DNA of 64,000 bases, taken from positions 161,630,761 to 161,694,760 of the forward strand of contig OZ010799.1 in NCBI GenBank assembly GCA_963932465.1, in the 5' to 3' direction. This stretch comes from Maratus speciosus (lineage: Eukaryota; Arthropoda; Arachnida; Araneae; Salticidae). The notes beneath the pieces are model-generated. The model did no database searches. It was not told where the DNA came from and saw only the letters and a program-made list of their open reading frames with translations. Below, one piece after another: positions 11,607 through 23,869 of the stretch. A program made the translations under genes and the position numbers. Numbering within the stretch: position 1 is the first letter of the stretch; the number at the start of each line of letters is the position of its first letter.

Positions 11607-11744
11607 TGAGAGAGAGAGAGAGATAGACAGATAAATAGAGAGATAAAGTTTTTAATTGGGGTGGTTTTGAGTTCTAGCGGTCATGATCGACGTAGATCTG
11701 CAAACAGATTTCAGAACTTCCTAGGTAGGGCGAATGTAAGAGGT

Positions 11745-11950
11745 AGTATTTCTTAGGAAATCTACCTAATAAATGTGCAATAGTAACTACAGAATCACAA
11801 TCATATCCTTATTTTTGTCCTCGCAACTTTCCTATTCGGTAATAATCTGATGTGAAATATGATACATTCTTTTGACACAAAGTTTTTGCACATTTGAAAA
11901 TAAATCTCAAATACTATCTCTGAAATATTAATGGAATATAAATAATGCAT
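11745..11950 (+). repeat. Diverged copy of the 480-bp dispersed repeat
   Basis: Carries the landmarks AACTTTCCTATTCGGTAATA, CTGATGTGAAATA and GAAAATAAATCTCAAAT, shared with 15540-15640 and with the tandem units at 21040-23160. Confidence 0.55.
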
Positions 11951-12225
11951 ATTAATTTACGTATGAATGTGTGTGTTTATGAACATATAATTTAAGTATA
12001 AGCTTGACATTAAAGTCATAATAATTGCGAAGTTTAAATAATTAATACCGAAGAAACATATCTGTTCGAAATTTTAGGAGGACGTTTTTAATAAATATTC
12101 ATTTCATTTACAGCTTTACATTTTTATTCTATGTAACTTTACCATCATTTTCACTTTCTAATTAAAAACATTTAGTTAACGGACACAAAACCTATTCATG
12201 ATCCTTTATTAAATAACACTTAAAA

Positions 12226-12816
12226 ATTAAATTGAAAAAAACGACTGCCTAAAAAGCGAGCTACTTAATTGTTTATCATCAACGTAAAACTATATTACCT
12301 ACCTTTTTTTATTACTAGCCTATCTACTACTTTTTATATTACCTAACTATTTTTTTTATTTACTTGTATTGATGATTTTTAAGTTGTGTTTAATTTTTAG
12401 TTCCTATCTATAAACACTATTTTGATGAGGCGTATATATGTCTATGATGGTTACAGTTGCAGTAAAGCTAGATATCCTACCTATGCAACCTCCAGGTTGT
12501 GTAATATTTAAACGGAGCTTCTGACTGTAAAACAGTCAATGAAACATCTTCTTCATTTTGAAAGACCTGTCCAATGATATGCTACTCAATATGGTGCGTA
12601 AATTATATTTTCGTCTCTACCGCCATTTTGTATTTTATGGCCGCCACTTTGGATTTATTAAATAAAAATAGCCTATAACCATCGGACGTTAAGACGAATC
12701 GATAGTGATCTCATTCATTAAAATCCATCCAACGTTTGGGATGTTTCGATGGTATAAAGAAGTCCACATACCCAGATACGCGTGAAACACATAACCCTTC
12801 TTGACAGTCGGGTAAA
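12226..12816 (+). repeat. Dispersed ~590-bp repeat, copy 1
   Basis: Shares nearly its full length with 29571-30160: CTGCCTAAAAAGCGAGC near the start, CTGACTGTAAAACAGTCAAT in the middle, and CCCAGATACGCGTGAAACAC at the end. The internal ATTAAAATC-CATCCA-type motif is common in transposon 3' regions, but the class is not clear. Confidence 0.7.
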
Positions 12817-12863
12817 AATATAATAAATGAAGATTTATAATTTGTAAAATTGTTTAACTGCAT

Positions 12864-12897
12864 AACCCTTTATCTACTGACGGTACTTATATGTACC
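12864..12897 (+). repeat. Terminal fragment of the CCCTTTATCTACTG (TTAA-type) family
   Basis: AACCCTTTATCTACTGACGG then GGTACTTATATGTACC is the inverse of the end at 4139-4170. It has no matching right end nearby. Confidence 0.5.
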
Positions 12898-12968
12898 ATT
12901 AAAACAACTTGTCATAAAATCCATTTATAACACATCGAAAGATGTAATACAGTTTAGAATGAGTCATA

Positions 12969-13553
12969 CTAGGTGATTCAGAAAAACGTTGACAAAATAC
13001 CATGGCAAATCAGGCATACAACAAGGATAAAAATCACATAGGAACATAGGGTAGGAACGTCTCATTGAGTCACAAATACAGGGAGATTCATCCTAACTGA
13101 ACTCGGGTCGACGTTCCTAATTTCGAGAAAAATTAAAACATTGCAATGAAAATGCAACGTTATGGACCTTGTTTAGTGTAAAATGTGATAACTTCACGAA
13201 ACGTTCTGGAAAAACACGTTGCTCAAGCAATCGGTGATACCGTATGAATTGATCATCGCAGTCCAAAATGTGGGGCGTCCAGTGCATACTGTATATTGCA
13301 AACTTCTACCGCTTTTGTTTGGTGTTATCACATTTACAACAACTGTGAGAATGTCTGTTAAATGTTTTATTATAATACACTTCAGTTTTCCGAAAGTTTC
13401 GACCGTCAATCCGAATTGAGTTATGATGAAACACCCTGTATTTGTGACTCAAAAAGTGATTTTCGACTCTATGTTCCTATGTGATTTTTTTTTATCCTTG
13501 TTGTGTGCCTGATTTGCCATGTCATTTTGTCAACGTTTTTTTGAATCACCTTG
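12969..13553. mobile_element. Mariner-like foldback element, 585 bp, copy 1
   Basis: Long inverted repeats of about 100 bp start CTAGGTGATTCAGAAAAACG and end TGAATCACCTTG, with TA at both flanks (12967-12968 and 13554-13555). Inner landmarks such as GCAGTCCAAAATGTG and ACACCCTGTATTTGTGACTC recur in the copy at 31695-32994. It has no transposase. The two overlapping ORFs on opposite strands here are by-products. Confidence 0.75.
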
Positions 13554-13836
13554 TAGATGCTTTAATTTATCTTGTTCCAAAAGCATTATTGGTTACACAA
13601 AACAAAAATATTTTCAAAGGGAGGATTTCTTTTGTCTTTGCATCTTTTCAGCTTTCTTGGCGTTGGAAGGGGGAGGGGGATTTTTCAATTCGGGAGTATT
13701 TCTATATTTCTACTGTAAGAACTTTATGTTTGTACATTTCTTAATTCTACAAAATAATAAGAAATATATGTAAAATAAAAGATTTGAGTGGAGGTTAAAA
13801 TATTGCAGAAAATACCTATAAATTCAAATTTAATTA

Positions 13837-14011
13837 CCGTAATTTCGGGTGTATAGCCCGCAGCTCAAACAATTCAGTTTTGACCCAGAAATTTTATTCA
13901 GTATTTGAAGACCAATATTTACCGTGGTCTAAAAAGTCACATTTTATTTTTAAAAATTTCTGGGTCGAAACACGATTGTTTGATCCGCGGGCTATACACC
14001 CGAAATTACGG
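13837..14011. mobile_element. TA-flanked MITE with CCGTAATTTCGGG ends, 175 bp
   Basis: CCGTAATTTCGGGTGTATAG is exactly mirrored at the right end (CTATACACCCGAAATTACGG), with TA on both sides. Further matching inverse pairs (CCCAGAAATTT with AAATTTCTGGG) make most of it foldable. Confidence 0.85.
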
Positions 14012-14096
14012 TAATCCTATTATAATATTAAAATATTTATTTGCTTAAAAACGTTATAAAACACATTAAAAGTAAATTAAAAATCTATATTTACAT

Positions 14097-14126
14097 GTTT
14101 CAACTCATTTTCTGAGTCGTCATCAG
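14097..14126 (-). other. Hammerhead-like motif, left arm
   Basis: Minus strand CTGATGA, then ACTCA and TGAGT that can pair, then GAAAC. This is the order of hammerhead core elements, as reported for Penelope-like elements. The pair next to the core is imperfect, so activity is uncertain. Confidence 0.4.
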
Positions 14127-14207
14127 AATGTATAACAGAAAATTACAAATGCATATGAAAAATGGAAAAAATCATCGAAAATAAACAAGTAATCAAATAA
14201 TTATATT

Positions 14208-14588
14208 TCAATTAATTATATTAATAACCCTATATTTTCGCGATTGCTCGTGTACCCCTATGTCGCGACGCTGTAAGTTATCCAACCAGTCAACCCATAA
14301 ATTCGAGATACGAAAAGATAATGTATCATTACAAACTCCTGAACCTATTAAATAAATTTCAATGGACTCTCTTATGAATAATTGTAAATAAAAATTAGAC
14401 CTGTAGATTATTTTACTCTCGTTAAAAAGTATGTTAATGTTCTCTATTTGATTTAGCCGTGATAAAGCAGTATTACCTCTATTATATTTTATGTACGCTA
14501 TATGTTCTTTACATCTGATATTGAATTTTCGTTGAGTTATACCTATATAATGAGTTTTGATTCCTCCCTCTCTAATAAATTGAATCAT
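14208..14588 (-). pseudogene. GIY-YIG endonuclease C-terminal fragment of a Penelope-like element
   Basis: A 126-codon frame contains THYIGITQRKFNIRCKEH (residues about 12-29), the YIG and R...R..EH part of the GIY-YIG nuclease fold, and later LFIRESIEIYLIG (about 69-81) with the glutamate typical of the active site. In Penelope-like elements this domain follows the reverse transcriptase and nicks target DNA. The reverse transcriptase and the GIY half are missing, so it is a 5'-truncated copy. The histidine positions usual after the YIG block (ALSRH..) have decayed (ALSRLNQ). Confidence 0.7.
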
Positions 14589-14639
14589 ATAAACTCCTGA
14601 GATGTCATGTCTATTAATTCACTAAATAAAATAGAGAAC

Positions 14640-14870
14640 ATTAACATACTTTTTAACGAGAGTAAAATCATCTACAGAACTAATTTTTATTGACAATTAT
14701 TCATAAGAGAGTCCATTGAAATTTATTTAATAGGTTCAGGAGTTTGTAACGATACATTATCTTTTCGTATCCCGAATTTATGGGTTGAATGGTTGGATAA
14801 CTTACAGCTCCGCGACATAGAGGGAACACGAGCAATCGAGAAAATATATAGGCGCGTTATTTCATTACTT
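14640..14870 (+). pseudogene. Second GIY-YIG fragment, right arm
   Basis: The plus strand encodes the same peptide series (IENINILFNESKIIYR, a stop, then QLFIRESIEIYLIG). It begins further inside the domain than the left-arm copy and carries a stop after NFY. It is the inverted partner of 14208-14588. Confidence 0.65.
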
Positions 14871-14930
14871 GTTTATTTTCAATGATTTTTTCCATTTTTC
14901 ATATGCATTTGTAATTTTCTGTTATACATT

Positions 14931-14960
14931 CTGATGACGACTCAGAAGATGAGTTGAAAC
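14931..14960 (+). other. Hammerhead-like motif, right arm
   Basis: CTGATGACGACTCAGAAGAT then GAGTTGAAAC; differs from the left-arm motif by one loop base. Confidence 0.4.
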
Positions 14961-15399
14961 ATGTAAATATAGATTTTTAATTTACTTTTAATGTGTTTTA
15001 TAACGTCTTTTAAGCAAATAAAATTTTAATATTATAATATGATTAGTAGTGCACGTAATTTTGACTTACTAATCGCACTTATTTATATTTGATTAATCCT
15101 TTTAAATCTTTCAATCCTTCTAAAACCTTTCTAAAATTTATTAAATGATTATATAGATCTTCTAATGCAGTTTAAACAATTCACGAAAAATGCTGTAGAA
15201 TATGAAATTTTTATTAATTCATAGTTCAGTACATAAAGGAATAATTTCCTAAAGTAAATCAATATATTTTTTTGAAAAATTAATGTTAAATTAATAAAAT
15301 ATCTTAAATAGTTTTGAAGAATCAACAGTGTATGTAATGTGTTTCTAAAACTTATTAAGTATCAAAATAGGATTTAATGTAACCAATCATGGAGTTATA

Positions 15400-15690
15400 G
15401 CAAATCATTCTTCTTCTTAAAAAAGATGAAAAAATCCAGCTTTAAGTGCAAAAAAATGTAGCATTTCTGCAAAGAAAAAATAGTAATAAGAAGCTAAGTG
15501 TAGAATAGTATCTTCTAAAATGCTTTTTTACCGACTTTTTTTTCTAGCTCTGAACTTTCCTTTCCGATAATGATCTGATGTGAAATAAATTCTCTTGACA
15601 CCAAGCTTTTAGGCATTTGAAGATAAATCTCAAAAGCATTTTCAGTTAAGCTCTCCAAAAATATTTCTCTATTAGGTGTAACATTAATAT
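15400..15690 (+). repeat. Diverged copy of the 480-bp dispersed repeat
   Basis: Shares TGATGTGAAATAAATTCTCT and GACACCAAGCTTTTAG with the tandem units at 21-23 kb, at lower identity than those units share among themselves. Confidence 0.6.
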
Positions 15691-16083
15691 TATTCTTTCA
15701 TATATATTATGTACGAGTGGGCTAAGGCGGAGTAATTTTGTGCTCAATTTTGCAAAACTAACATAAACAAGTCGAAAATTGTACGTCAAACGTGGCAAAT
15801 GAGGTGCGTTCGTACTATAAGAGGCTGTGAATATATAACGTTATCAAATTTTTGGTAATTTTGGACACCCCCTCCCCCTTCCGATAACATATGTTTTCAT
15901 CCCTCAACCTCTCCACCCGTAATAATATCGTTATCAATGTCTATTTATTTTCTTTTGGAGTCTTATAAATTGGTTACATTTATTTTTTGCATACTTTACT
16001 GATTCAAATGAAGATAAGTCATTAAACTATCAATTTATATATGAAATAACTTTATACCAAATAACACTTAAAAGAAATAGTTA

Positions 16084-17030
16084 GGGGAAGGTGGCCTAAA
16101 ATGATCCCTTTAAGGGAAAATCTTATGTAAAATAACATAACTGTTTAAATAAAACTTTGGCCCTATGCTAATATGTTTTACACTATATTTTGCATTATAA
16201 AAACATTTTAATAATATTTTAAATCCAAATTGAATAATGAAAAAGATAGATATTTGAAAGAGTGTCCAAAGGATAATTTACCCTCTCCAAAGGGCAAAAT
16301 GTTCCTTCATTTAAAAATAATTGTAAATAGTATTTTATCTGCAAAATAAAATATATAAAATTAATTATGGCAATACATAATGAAATAAAATAAGTTTTAC
16401 AATCAAATAGCATACATGATTTATTTTATGTAAATTTAAAAATAAAAAGTGTCATAAATAATTTTGAAAAAACTATAAAATGGAATATTTGAAGATTATG
16501 ATAAAAAAAATAATAGGATAACACGTGGACTCAAAGAGAAATATTTGGGGCAGTCACACATTTAGCTCCCATGTTCGATAGGACCCGGAACCGGATTTTC
16601 TTCAGCCTATGAAATGGTAGTAAAACGATCCACATAATGGATTATTTTATCCGGCAACATGGCCGTTCATTTTAGGTCATATAACAGGATGATGCCAAGA
16701 AACCTAACAAACTACACAAGTGTAATTCAAGTCTAAAAACATACTCTATTAATTAAACCAAGTCATATTTCTGTACATGAAAGACTGTCTATCTAAATAA
16801 ATATTAAAGTTAGTGCTTATCTTACAACAGATTTTATTAAACCCACTTTTTCAAAGAATTCTATTCAGACGCGTAATACTGCGATTGCTTGAATATCGCC
16901 ATTGCTTCTTCTTTACTTGGCACAACTAGCTTGGCACACTAAGCGTTACCCTGTAGATAGCGTGACCAGTCTGGAAGAAAACATATGTGGACCATTTTAT
17001 CCGCTAGGATAGTTTTAGGCCACCTTCCCC
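16084..17030. mobile_element. TA-flanked DNA element, 947 bp, GGGGAAGGTGGCC ends
   Basis: The left end GGGGAAGGTGGCCTAAAATG and right end (TTTTAGGCCACCTTCCCC) are inverse, with TA at 16082-16083 and 17031-17032. This suggests a Tc1/mariner-pogo relative. No transposase frame survives, and a 64-codon minus frame inside is not recognisable. Confidence 0.7.
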
Positions 17031-17339
17031 TACTATTTAAAACTATTTTATAATAGATTTTTGTTACATAATGGATTCAACAGTAATAATGTCTTCTCCC
17101 ACTTGCATCGCACGGAGGAGGCGGTGTATGTGCCAGATAGAAACTGTTATCAACAAAATAGGTGGACAGCATTCTTTCTCTTGTATTTATTAATAAACAC
17201 AAGTTTCATTTCAAATATACTTCGCATATGGTTTCTCGATCAGCGATTATATATACATACTCATATGAAGAATAGGAATGTCAAACGTTGGGGTATTCCA
17301 TATTTTGGAATTAAATAATTTTATAATAATTTTGTGATT

Positions 17340-19070
17340 TTAATAATAACTTTGTATTTTCATAAAAATAGATAACATGCTTAAAAAAGATAACGTACTA
17401 TTTTGATGTAAAAACCATGTTACAAATAAAAAGAGAACATTTTGGTTGATTCAAAAATGATATTGATATTAAATGAATAATCCCCCTCGCTCTACAGATA
17501 TCTTACGATATCATGTGCCAGAATCCCCCCTGCCCCGTAAAAGGACAATGTTTTATATGCACAGCCCCTGACAAGTTTTATAAATATTCAGATCTTGGTT
17601 CAAGCGCTATTGCAATCTTATGCAAAAATGCTTGAATACAAAATTTATTACGATTATATATATTCCATTCAGAAATACGGAAATAAAAATACTCCATCTT
17701 AAATAGGCCATGGCAACCTATAAAATCATGACCTATCATGGGCTATCATTCAATTGATAACGTATAATAGGATTTAATAGACTGAAGAAAACTTTTATTA
17801 AAATCTTTTTAACTTTTGATTCGATTTTCATAAAATTTGAAATGACTAGACAAAATTCTAAGGCGATTATATATGAGGACATCAGAACCCAAGGGGTAGA
17901 AGTGACAAAATTTCGATTTGGAGTAAATTGAGTTCAAAGATCATTGATGTTAAAGTTGAACATCAATAATAATTGACTGAATTGAAATAGGAAACTGCTG
18001 TTTGCTTCACAGTGGACTTTGAACTCTTATTTCAATAAATGTGAAAAAAGTAGAGCGCAATTTTCTTTAAATTTATAATTAATCAATGTTGATCATTATT
18101 CGGAAAAAGTGGTTGATCTCTAAACCACAACACATAATTAGAAAATCACTTATATTTCTTTACCTGAAACGAAAAAAGCATATTTCCAGGTCCGATTTTT
18201 GGTCAGTATTTAGTACGTTAGAGCTATGTTTCTCTAAAAACTAGAAAACACCAAATTGGCATTGTGGGATAATTTGGTTACGTTTATAACAACCACTATA
18301 CTATAATAGTATAATTTTGGGTGCAATAAGGCACATGTAGTTTTTTCTCGTTACCAATGTGCTATTCAGAACACTGATAATTAAAAAAATCCGATAATAT
18401 TTGAGATCACTGTGAATTTTTCTTTGGGAGCATATGTTTTAAAAAAAACAGTTTGAATTAGCAATTGTATGAATAATTTTGGGGACTGTGTTGAAAGTCA
18501 CAATGTTTAATGCGGTTTAAAAAGATGCCCTTTTCTACTAAATTAACCATAAAAAATTAATACAACATTGTTATTAAAAAACAAGTATTTTTATGCATCC
18601 ATGAAAGCATAAAGGGTAATTAGTATGTTTTAATACAATACCATAGCTCAATAATACAGAGGGAAACATTTTAGAATGGATATTATGATGTTTTAGATAT
18701 CATACCTTTTGAATAATAATAATAAAGTAAATAAAACGCTTTCAAACAATTTCTTAAGAAATAACTATCAACGCTGCTGTACCTACACATGTAAAAAATT
18801 ACAAAATAAATCAATCTGGAATAAAAAAGTCAACTGTATACTTCTGAAAAATGATTAATAAACAAAACGTTTGTGACAATCAGCAAACATAATAAAACTA
18901 CAGTAAAAATAAACCAATTTATAAGTGACGTACAGAGGCCCCAAATAACCCCCTTTATTTACATGTGGCAATTTGGTGCTTGCACCCATATAATTTTTTT
19001 CAGCATTATTTTCAAAGTTGCAGAAGGAAGAACGTCAGTACTTATTGCAGTGTGATTTCAATATGCCAAT
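17340..19070. other. No feature recognised
   Basis: AT-rich sequence without visible TIRs, tandem repeats or convincing frames. One 60-codon frame (18873-19055) is unremarkable. Confidence 0.45.
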
Positions 19071-19071
19071 A

Positions 19072-19797
19072 CAGGCATCCCCCGACTTACGTAAGTAATG
19101 CGTTCCGTAAACTTATGCGTAAGTCGAATTTTACGTAAGTTGAATTTGTAAATTTCGTCAGAAACTGCAATATTTATTATATATATATATAAATTATTTA
19201 CACAGTATTATTTTATAAATAAAGTATCATGCAGCAGCCTTTACTTGGATATAAACTGTAAAAGTATTAAAATGTATTAAAACAAACTGAAAGAACACTT
19301 TTCAAATAAAAAGTGTCTTGTGGAATATGGGATTTATAAATTTAACATTGATGAATTAATTTACATCAATTTTGAATCTTCATCAAACAAAAAGCTTGGA
19401 ACCTGGAAGAAAAAATACACTCGTTCCTCTTCACCGAAACTTTAAAATTAGGTTTCGTTATGGTTTGAATTCAGCTAACCAAATTATAACGGTTAAACAG
19501 AGGTTTTTTTTTCTTTTTTTTTGGCTCTTTTTAATCAGATTTGTGTTTGTTTTGTTAAAGGTTTGATTGTATATCCCAATAAAAATATAACTATATCTAA
19601 TATATTATATATAGTTTATATATAAAACTATTTTATTGTTGTGGTTTTAATCTGCATATATTATTTATAAAACAATTATCAAAAGTATGCTAATGCGTAT
19701 CAATCGCGCTAGTATGTTCATAAATGTAATTTTCGAAATTTCTTATGTATGTGCGAATTTACGTAGGTCAAGTATTACGTAAGTCGAGGGATGCCTG
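19072..19797. mobile_element. Tigger/pogo-like element, 726 bp, non-autonomous
   Basis: Ends are CAGGCATCCCCCGACTTACG and the inverse CGTAAGTCGAGGGATGCCTG, with TA at 19070-19071 and 19798-19799. CAGG-N-ATCCCTCGACTTACG-type ends are characteristic of Tigger/pogo elements. The interior is AT-rich with no transposase. Confidence 0.85.
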
Positions 19798-19939
19798 TAC
19801 AATTTTTTTGCTTACAGGCTATCAAAACTTGAGAGCTAATGTGCCCGCCGTTTCTGTATATGTATGTACGTACGTATGGGCGTATGTACGTAACGCGATA
19901 ACTTTTGATAGAAATATCGGATTGCCTTCAATTTTTTTT

Positions 19940-20440
19940 TTCTACTTTCTTTCTGATAAGACGCTCCCCGATTAGTTTTGGGGGTTCATTGGTTAAGGAT
20001 AAAGAGAGGGATGGGGGGCCAACCGACCCCTTAACTTAGATAAATGAGTTTTTCATGCAGAATTATCAGAATATCTACAAATTTGGTATACCGGTTAATT
20101 TCTGATAAGACGCTTCCCTTATTAGATTTGAAGGTTCATTGTTTAAGTCTAAAGGGGTAACGGGGGCTAATACCCTTAATTTAGATAAATGTGTTTTTCT
20201 ATCCGATTTGCTTCAAACTTGGTATACCGGTTTATTCTGATAAGGCGCTACCCTGATTAGATTTGAAAGTTCATCGGTTAAATAAAAAGTGTGTTACGGG
20301 GGGCTAATGCCCCCTTTAATTTAGATAAATGTGTTTTTCATCCGATTTGCTTCTAATTTGGTATACCGGTTTATTTCGATAAGGCGCTTCCCTGATGACA
20401 TTTGGAGGTTCATTGGTTAATTATAAAGAGAGTTCTCTCT
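19940..20440 (+). repeat. Tandem array, ~4 imperfect units of ~130-155 bp
   Basis: Units begin TTTCTGATAAGACGC (19948, 20100) and TTCTGATAAGGCGC (20234), with a diverged unit near 20371. They share GGTTCATTGGTTAA, TTAGATAAATG(T)GTTTTT and TTTGGTATACCGG. The array runs directly into a hammerhead-like motif. Confidence 0.75.
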
Positions 20441-20457
20441 TGAACTGAAGTAAGACC

Positions 20458-20484
20458 CTGATAATGGCCCCAGGGTGGCTGAAA
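20458..20484 (+). other. Hammerhead-like motif after the tandem array
   Basis: CTGATAATGGCC ... GGTGGCTGAAAC: GGCC can pair with GGCT (one wobble) before GAAAC. Confidence 0.35.
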
Positions 20485-20742
20485 CTCATAGGTTTTACAC
20501 TTTTAGAATTTTATTTAATGTTTTGAAAGTGTTAACTTTTAAATGCATTATACGTATTTTAGTAAATCTCTTTCATTATATTTGTGCTGTAGATCTTTAT
20601 TAGAAAATATAATTGTAAAATAAAATACGAAAGCTTGTTTTGTTCGAAATTGAATACCTTTTCTTGTCATCTTATCTTCCGTACCGTTCTTAAATTACAA
20701 TGGTGATAATCAGAAAGAGAAATAATAACATTTAAATAACCA

Positions 20743-20771
20743 CTGAAGATGGCCTATGATTCGGTTGAAAA
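20743..20771 (+). other. Second hammerhead-like motif (weak)
   Basis: CTGAAGATGGCC ... CGGTTGAAAAC, 285 bp after the first, with the same element order but weaker pairing. Confidence 0.3.
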
Positions 20772-21039
20772 CTTTTTGGGATTTTATTGGATTTTTAATG
20801 GCTTTTTAAGATATTTTAATTTATTTTAAATAATTTTATATTATACGTATGCACCAGCAAGCAATTTTAGTAAATTTTATTTGTGCTTTTATATGAATTT
20901 TAATTATGTAATATCACATTATGTATTTTTTGTAATTTGATTAAAGTCTTTTCTCTGAAACCAATCATATTAACGAGAATCCGCTGTGAACAAGCATACA
21001 AATAAACTGATAAAGGTTAATACTTTTTTTAAATCATTT

Positions 21040-23160
21040 TCTGAATAACATACACATAAGAAATGGAAAATTTACAACATATCCTAAAAAAATATCCGTA
21101 GTACTAAAGTTTATTCTATGTTTCTAGAAATAACCAAGTTTCAAAATAATAAGTTTATGTAATCAATAATAAAGTGGAAGTGAAAAATTCTTATTTTAAA
21201 AGCTGAAAATATCAGCTTTTAGTAAGAAAAATAGTGTTACTACCTAAAAGAAAAAAAATAATGGGAACTAAACGTGGAATAGCAACTTCCGAAATGTTCT
21301 TATATCTTTTTGACTACCCATGAACTTTCAGTTTCGATAATGGCCTGATGTGAAATAAATTCTCTTTACACCAAGGTTTTAGAAATTCGAAAATAAATCT
21401 CAAATGGATTTTCTATTAACGCTTTAAACGCTAGAAAATATTTTTTGCTTATGTTTTAATCACCTCATAAAATATTATATAAGCAATGTATTATTCTGTA
21501 AACCGGTATTTCAATACATTACAGAATACCAGATACATAATCAATGGGAAATTTTCAACATATCTAAACAATAGCCGTAGTACAAAAGATTATTTTACGT
21601 CTCTACAACTAATCGAGTTTCAAAATAATGATTTTATGTAATCAATCATGAAGTGGAAGTGAAATATTTTTCTTCTTAAATGCTGAAAATAGCAGCTTTT
21701 AGTGAGAAAAATAGTGTTACTATCTCAAAGAAAAAAAGAAAGTAATGGAAACTAAATGGGCTACAGTAACTTCTGAATTGTTCTTTTATCTTTTTACTAC
21801 CCCTGAACTTTCGGTTTCGATAATGGCCTAATGTGAAATAAATTCACTTGACACCAATCTTTTAGAAATTCGAAAATAAATCTCAAATGCATTTTTATTA
21901 GTACTATTAGTGTTATTTTGATGTCTGAGCAATTTCAACCGCATATCTACCCCTGAACTGATTGTATTTGGTACTTTTTATGATTTTTTAAAAAATACTT
22001 GGAAGATATGTATTTTAATATTTTTTTTTATTATAAACTTCAACCTCTTCTTATTCATAATCAAGGAACTATTTTAATATACTAAAATTTAATATTTAAT
22101 GAGAAATTATTGAAAAAATCATGTTTTATATTTGTCAAAAGTTCCGCATTAGAAAACATAATTTTTTAACAGAAAAATTTACATAGACTTGAATAAAAAC
22201 TTACCCAAATGTTGTAGAGATATCGGAAAATATGTTTTATTTGTATATAAAAATTTAGTAAAATTTGCTTTTGTGTAGTACATTTCAAAGCACAAAGAGC
22301 AACACATCAAGGTTCGCAATAAGTTACAATTAAGCTCTGATTCTCGATATTTTCATATATTTACTAAAGTTTAGTCCTGTAATCTATTTTTTTTTTTTTT
22401 TCTTTACAAAATAAAGGGTTCGTGGATAATATCTAAAAATACTGCGAACGTATATAGTAGGTATTTTTATAGTTCAGAGAGTTAAAAGTTTATTCCGAGA
22501 GACTCTCGGGTATAGTTCGCTTCACCGAAAACGGCTACCCGGGTGACACTCGGGCTTAGACTTCAAAGTGTTGACGCTTTGAGCGTTAGAAAAAATTTTT
22601 GCATATGTTATAATCACCTCATAAAATATTATATAAGCTATGTATTATTATGTAAACCGGTATTTCAATACTTTACAGAATACCAGACATATACAGCAAT
22701 AAGGAATTCTCAATATATCTAAAAAATATCCGTAGTACTAAACATTATTCTACGTTTCTACAACTGACCGAGTAAAAAAATAACAATTTTATGTGATCAA
22801 TCATGAAGAGGAAGTGAAGCATTCTTCTTTTAAAAAGCTGAAAATAACAGCTTTTAGTGAGAAAAATAGTGTTACTATCTCAAAGAAAAAAAGAAAATAA
22901 TGGAAACTAAATGTGCAATAACAACTTCTGAATTGCTTTTATATCTTTTTTACTACCCCTTAACTTTCAGTTTCGATAATGGCCTAATGTGAAATAAATT
23001 TTCTTGACACCAAGCTTTTAGAAATTCGTAAATAAATCCCAAATACATTTTCTATTAACGCTTTGAATTCTACAAAATATGTTTGAATATGTTTTAAGCA
23101 CTTCATAAAATACTATATAAGAAATGTTTTATTATGTAAACCAGTATTTCAACACTTAAC
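21040..23160 (+). repeat. Three tandem units, ~480-bp period
   Basis: Anchors such as CCGTAGTAC(T/A)AAA fall near 21098, 21570 and 22729, and AGCTTTTAGT(G)AGAAAAATAGTG recurs in every unit. The period is about 480 bp once the 0.67-kb insertion in the second unit is removed. Older copies are at 11745 and 15400. Confidence 0.8.
21902..22570. mobile_element. TTAA-site insertion in the second 480-bp unit
   Basis: Where units 1 and 3 read CTATTAACGCTTT, this unit reads TATTAG, about 669 extra bases, then TTGACGCTTT. The insertion site is therefore TTAA, now mutated on both sides. The termini contain TTTTGATGTCTGAGC and its approximate inverse GCTTAGACTTCAAA. I infer an old piggyBac-like non-autonomous element. 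Confidence 0.6.
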
Positions 23161-23869
23161 ATATTTGTTAATCTTATGAAATTGTAAAACCTTATTTCAA
23201 ACCCCAAAACTATATTTCACCACCGTTTTCATTTTTAACATATTTGCAACATTAGCGCATACTAGGGGATCGAACCCGAGCTTCTCGGGTTACAAAGTAT
23301 AGGTGAAAACCATTCCTTCTTTTTTTTTTTTTTTTAACTCTAATTATTTTTTTACATGTAATATATATTTTAGATTGCCCACTAACATAAAAAAGAATTT
23401 TTATATGAAAAATATTAATTATGCAATCAAATAAAGTTTTAAAATTTATTAAAATCGATACATTCACGTGGCAGGAGTTACTAGGCCAAGATTTTGCGAC
23501 TTAAGGCAGTCTTTCCGAACATTTCAGTGCTTTAAGCGCGTGGTTCAATCCCATGTCTGTTAAATTTGTTTCTTATTTACATTATTTTACTTATTTTTCT
23601 ATAGAGGAAATTTTAATTTTGTTATGGAAGATTAGACGAAAACAAATGCTGACATTTTTACATTGTTTTAAGGGCAAACGGATTAATCATTCATAATCGA
23701 GCTACACGTGATAGAGATAAATTAAAAAATAATTCATGCTTGAAAATCTATATATATATATATATATATTACGCTATCGCGCACGTGGCACAGAAATCGC
23801 AATTATTTGTTAATTGTTTAATGGCAACGCCCGAATAAAACGCATCTCACTGGCTATTGTGTAATAGTT

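Larger units (their letters stand above)
14045..15020. mobile_element. Penelope-like retroelement ends in an inverted repeat
   Basis: The left arm (about 14045-14640, minus strand) and right arm (about 14623-15020, plus strand) are near-identical inverse copies of one retroelement 3' part. Each has the C-terminal piece of a GIY-YIG endonuclease frame, an untranslated tail with CTGATGACGACTCAG, and the end sequence leading to TTTATAACGT. The coding starts face each other and the tails point outward. Penelope-like elements are known to insert as complex, often inverted or tandem, truncated copies. No reverse transcriptase domain is present. Confidence 0.7.

Noticed and set aside
13194..13773. 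Overlapping 66-87-codon frames near the foldback
   Set aside because: Opposite-strand overlapping frames mirror the inverted repeat and have no known domain.
17061..17318. 85-codon plus frame as a small gene
   Set aside because: No recognisable domain, no codon bias apparent by eye, and it sits at the edge of a TA element in AT-rich sequence.
23255..23300. B-box-like GGTTCGATCCC on the minus strand, suggesting a tRNA or SINE
   Set aside because: It is followed by CTAG and preceded by a CCCGAG/CTCGGG hairpin, i.e. a Helitron 3' end. No A-box lies at the right distance.
23468..23560. GTGGCAGGAG ... GTGGTTCAATCCC as a possible tRNA gene
   Set aside because: The boxes are too far apart, and there is no acceptor stem or cloverleaf.
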